Assembly: GCA_017507595.1 (NCBI GenBank) | Contig: JAFWAM010000165.1 | Coordinates: 1 to 8,360, forward strand | Direction of reading: 5' to 3' | Length of the DNA: 8,360 nt | Source of the DNA: Clostridia bacterium | GTDB lineage: Bacteria > Bacillota_A > Clostridia > Christensenellales > Borkfalkiaceae | Shown here: positions 6,438 to 8,360 of the stretch, one piece after another | Numbering within the stretch: position 1 is the first letter of the stretch | How the letters are laid out: the number at the start of each line of letters is the position of its first letter | Translations under genes and position numbers: made by a program | The notes under the pieces: model-generated | Told to the model about the DNA's origin: nothing | Seen by the model: only the letters and a program-made list of their open reading frames with translations | Databases searched by the model: none

Positions 6438-6469
6438 GCGCGTCAAAATCCTTTGGCGCGCATTTTTTT
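6438..6469. terminator. Bidirectional terminator between the convergent ATPase and amylase genes
   Basis: GCGCG-T-CAAA (6438-6447) pairs with TTTG-G-CGCGC (6452-6461) around the loop ATCC. Seven T residues (6463-6469) follow on the plus strand. Five A residues (6433-6437) precede it, giving a T run on the minus strand. The T-G wobble in the stem becomes a C-A mismatch on the minus strand, so it is stronger for plus-strand transcripts. It starts just past the amylase stop codon at 6479-6481. Confidence 0.75.
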
Positions 6470-6478
6470 ATAAAAGTT

Positions 6479-8071
6479 TTATCTTAAAATAACAGATGAC
6501 TGGGGTCCGATGGTAAGAAGGGTGCCGTCCAAGGTGGCCTCCGTCTGACCCACGTAGTCGGCAACTGTCGTAAAGTTTGTGACTACGCTTCCGCACTTTA
6601 AGTCAACGGTGATGGGGTTTACCCTGTGGTTATTGTGGATAATGCCTATGGTGGAGCCTTCATAGGTTACCACAAAGCCGCCGACGTTAAAGTTGTCAAA
6701 GCTTAAGGCAGTATATTTACCGCGGGCAATTTCAGGGTGTCTGTTTCTTACCTCAATAAGCTTTTTATAGTGGTGGAAAAGGCTGTTTTCATCGGCAAGG
6801 TGGGTTTTCACCGTTCCGTTTGTTTGTTTTTTGGCCTCAAAGGTTGCGCCGATGGGGTCCTTTACCGTATCGCCGTCCCCCCAAAGCATTGCCAGGCGGC
6901 GGTTGGCGTCCGTCATGGCCGCACCGCGGGTGCCCTTCATGCCGATTTCCTCGCCGTAGTAGATAAAGGGTGAGCCGCTGCAGAGGAGAAGAAGGTTTGC
7001 CCCCATGTAAGCAAATCTCGTTGAAAGCATCAGATATCCCGCAGATCTGTCCATATCGTGGTTGGATATAAAGGGCATAAACATGGGGCTTTGGTTGGTG
7101 CCTTCAATTTTATTGAGGAAGTAAGTTACGTTATTGGTAAAGTTATTGATATTATCGCTTTTTGCGGCCATTGCAATAACGCCTTCTGCCTGGGACATCT
7201 GGAAGTTAAAGCAGTTGATCGCATCGTAATATTCAAGGATCTCAGGGGTGCCCGACCAGCATTCGCCAACGGTGTAAACGTCCGGGTTGATCTTTCTGAG
7301 CTCGTCCATAAACCATTTCCAGAAGTTAATGGAGGATTCGCTGTCGTAATAATAAATGTATTTTACTGCGTCAAACCTGAATCCGTCAACGCCCTTGTCC
7401 ATCCAGAACTTAGCAACGTTTAAAATTTCGTTTTTTACGTCCTCGCTGTCAAAGTTAAGCTCGGGCATGGCGCTGTCAAAGTTGCATTCGTAATAAAAGT
7501 CGCTGCAACCGGGAACCTTTGCGTAGGTTTTGCCCGGCTCCTTATCGGCAGAGGTACGGCAGGTGTAGTAGTCGTAATATTTGTCGCCCGATTCGCTCTT
7601 TTGACGGGCGGACGCAAACTTTTTAAACCACTCGTGATTGGTGGAGGTATGGTTTACGACCAAGTCGAGGATGACCTTGACGTTTCTCTGGTGGCACTTT
7701 TCAATAAGCTCCTCCAGATCGGCGTTGGTGCCGAAGGTACGGTCAACGTTATAGTAATCTGCCGCGTCGTATTTGTGATAGGTGGGGCTTGTGAAGACGG
7801 GGGACAGCCAAATACCCTGTACGCCTAAGTCGTCGCCGGAATTTATATCTCCGTCGTTAAGGTAATCAAGGCGGTTGATAAGCCCCCTTAGGTCACCGAT
7901 GCCGTCGTTGTTGGAGTCCGAGTACGACCCGACGAAAACCTGATAAAATACCCTGTAATTATCGTCAATGGGATCTACCGTGGGCTTACCCTTGCCGCCG
8001 CACCCGGCGCCTGCCAGGGCGGAAAGTACAATGACCAGGGCTGTCACCAAGCTTATAAATTTTTTACGCAT
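6479..8071 (-). CDS. Lipoprotein GH13 alpha-amylase-family enzyme
   Basis: This 530-residue GH13 enzyme hydrolyses alpha-1,4-glucans, here probably at the cell surface. A lipoprotein-type signal peptide covers residues 1-23 with Cys24; the preceding GAG is a less usual lipobox. The barrel motifs are intact: calcium-loop DSNNDGIGD (52-60), region I DLVVNH (136-141), region V MPELN (202-206), region II GFRFDAVKY with nucleophile D234, region III VGE with acid/base E270, and region IV SNHD with D339. A short beta-sandwich C domain ends the protein at about 450-530. MPELN resembles the MPDLN of the group between oligo-1,6-glucosidases and neopullulanases, which includes lipoprotein amylases (GH13_36-like); the exact subfamily is inferred. 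It starts at the ATG at 8071, with AGGAG 5 nt upstream (complement of 8077-8081). It lies 10 nt after the gene upstream of it and is probably co-transcribed with it. Confidence 0.9.
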   Translation of the reverse strand: MRKKFISLVTALVIVLSALAGAGCGGKGKPTVDPIDDNYRVFYQVFVGSYSDSNNDGIGDLRGLINRLDYLNDGDINSGDDLGVQGIWLSPVFTSPTYHKYDAADYYNVDRTFGTNADLEELIEKCHQRNVKVILDLVVNHTSTNHEWFKKFASARQKSESGDKYYDYYTCRTSADKEPGKTYAKVPGCSDFYYECNFDSAMPELNFDSEDVKNEILNVAKFWMDKGVDGFRFDAVKYIYYYDSESSINFWKWFMDELRKINPDVYTVGECWSGTPEILEYYDAINCFNFQMSQAEGVIAMAAKSDNINNFTNNVTYFLNKIEGTNQSPMFMPFISNHDMDRSAGYLMLSTRFAYMGANLLLLCSGSPFIYYGEEIGMKGTRGAAMTDANRRLAMLWGDGDTVKDPIGATFEAKKQTNGTVKTHLADENSLFHHYKKLIEVRNRHPEIARGKYTALSFDNFNVGGFVVTYEGSTIGIIHNNHRVNPITVDLKCGSVVTNFTTVADYVGQTEATLDGTLLTIGPQSSVILR

Positions 8072-8081
8072 ATTTTCTCCT

Positions 8082-8360
8082 TTAGCTTACGGAGTTGAAA
8101 AGAGCGTCGTCGATCTTACCCCAAGCGCCGTTGCCGCTGCCGCCGCACTTGACGTAGATGCCGACGGTAATTTCATCACCGGCGGTGTATTGGATATTTT
8201 CAATAAGGCCTGTATGCCATTCGTTGTAAACGGTTATCTGCATCGGGGCCGTGTAAACGATCTCGCCGTTGATCTTTACGTAAGCGTAAATTTCCGTGGT
8301 GCCGGCGTCGCCGCCCATGATGGAGATGGAGTATTTATATTTGCCGGAGGGCAAGTTTTC
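8082..8360 (-). CDS. C-terminal end of a secreted protein with a CBM61-like carbohydrate-binding module (5' truncated by window edge)
   Basis: The frame is open to the window edge and stops at the TAA complementary to 8082-8084, giving about 92 residues. The first TTG codon near 8354 is internal (...ENLPSGKYKYS). The pattern is that of a beta-sandwich binding module: LPSGKYKYSISIMGG, IYAYVKINGE, a YNEWHTG segment, YTAGDEITVGIYVKCGG, and the closing AWGKIDDALFNSV. The WG-IDD ending is one I associate with modules appended to GH53 galactanases (CBM61-type), which bind beta-1,4-galactan; this is recognition by eye, not a search. The catalytic part lies outside the window, so the enzyme class is unknown. 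A galactanase is one option, another hydrolase or a non-catalytic binding protein are others. It lies 10 nt upstream of the amylase gene, consistent with an operon. Confidence 0.6.
   Translation of the reverse strand, partial: ENLPSGKYKYSISIMGGDAGTTEIYAYVKINGEIVYTAPMQITVYNEWHTGLIENIQYTAGDEITVGIYVKCGGSGNGAWGKIDDALFNSVS

Noticed and set aside
7058..7423. Plus-strand open frame of 121 codons opposite the amylase gene
   Set aside because: It is the antisense shadow of conserved GH13 catalytic regions and has no credible start signal.
1..8360. Mobile elements, CRISPR arrays, tRNA or rRNA genes, defence or phage genes
   Set aside because: No transposase motifs, regularly spaced repeats, RNA gene signatures or phage-type proteins were seen on either strand.

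Overview
The window looks like a carbohydrate-utilisation locus from a low-to-mid-GC Gram-positive, most likely a member of the Clostridia and plausibly from a gut. This rests on the strong AGGAGG ribosome sites, two lipoprotein signal peptides with lipobox cysteines (no outer-membrane transporter is seen), MalF/MalG/MsmX-type transport proteins, and cell-surface glycoside hydrolases. The exact taxon cannot be fixed from sequence reading alone.

Layout. (1) Positions 1-281, plus strand: the C-terminal end of a GH53 endo-beta-1,4-galactanase, cut by the window edge and followed by a weak terminator-like hairpin. (2) Positions 282-613: an AT-rich intergenic region with a good sigma-A promoter (TTGCCA, 17 bp, TATACT with an extended -10). 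A 6-bp inverted repeat encloses its -10. It drives a leader of about 205 nt that holds a perfect 18-bp palindrome and a long bulged hairpin. (3) Positions 614-6344, plus strand: a four-gene ABC importer operon. It encodes a lipoprotein solute-binding protein with two extra C-terminal beta modules, a MalF-type permease, a MalG-type permease and an MsmX/MalK-type ATPase. A strong hairpin separates the binding-protein gene from the permease genes; the last three genes are tightly packed. (4) Positions 6345-6478: a convergent intergenic region with two terminator hairpins. (5) Positions 8360-6479, minus strand: the C-terminal end of a secreted protein ending in a CBM61-like carbohydrate-binding module, then, 10 nt downstream, a lipoprotein GH13 alpha-amylase-family enzyme.

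How it may work together (inference): surface-anchored or secreted hydrolases cut polysaccharide outside the cell, the lipoprotein captures the oligosaccharides, and the MalFG-MsmX complex imports them. The GH13 enzyme and the SusE/SusF-like modules on the binding protein point to starch or maltodextrin. The GH53 end and the CBM61-like module point to beta-1,4-galactan. The substrate of the importer is therefore open, with alpha-glucan favoured.

No RNA genes, mobile elements, CRISPR arrays or phage genes were seen. This is mostly an ordinary sugar locus. The points worth a second look are the module-bearing binding protein, its structured leader and the odd translation start of the first permease.
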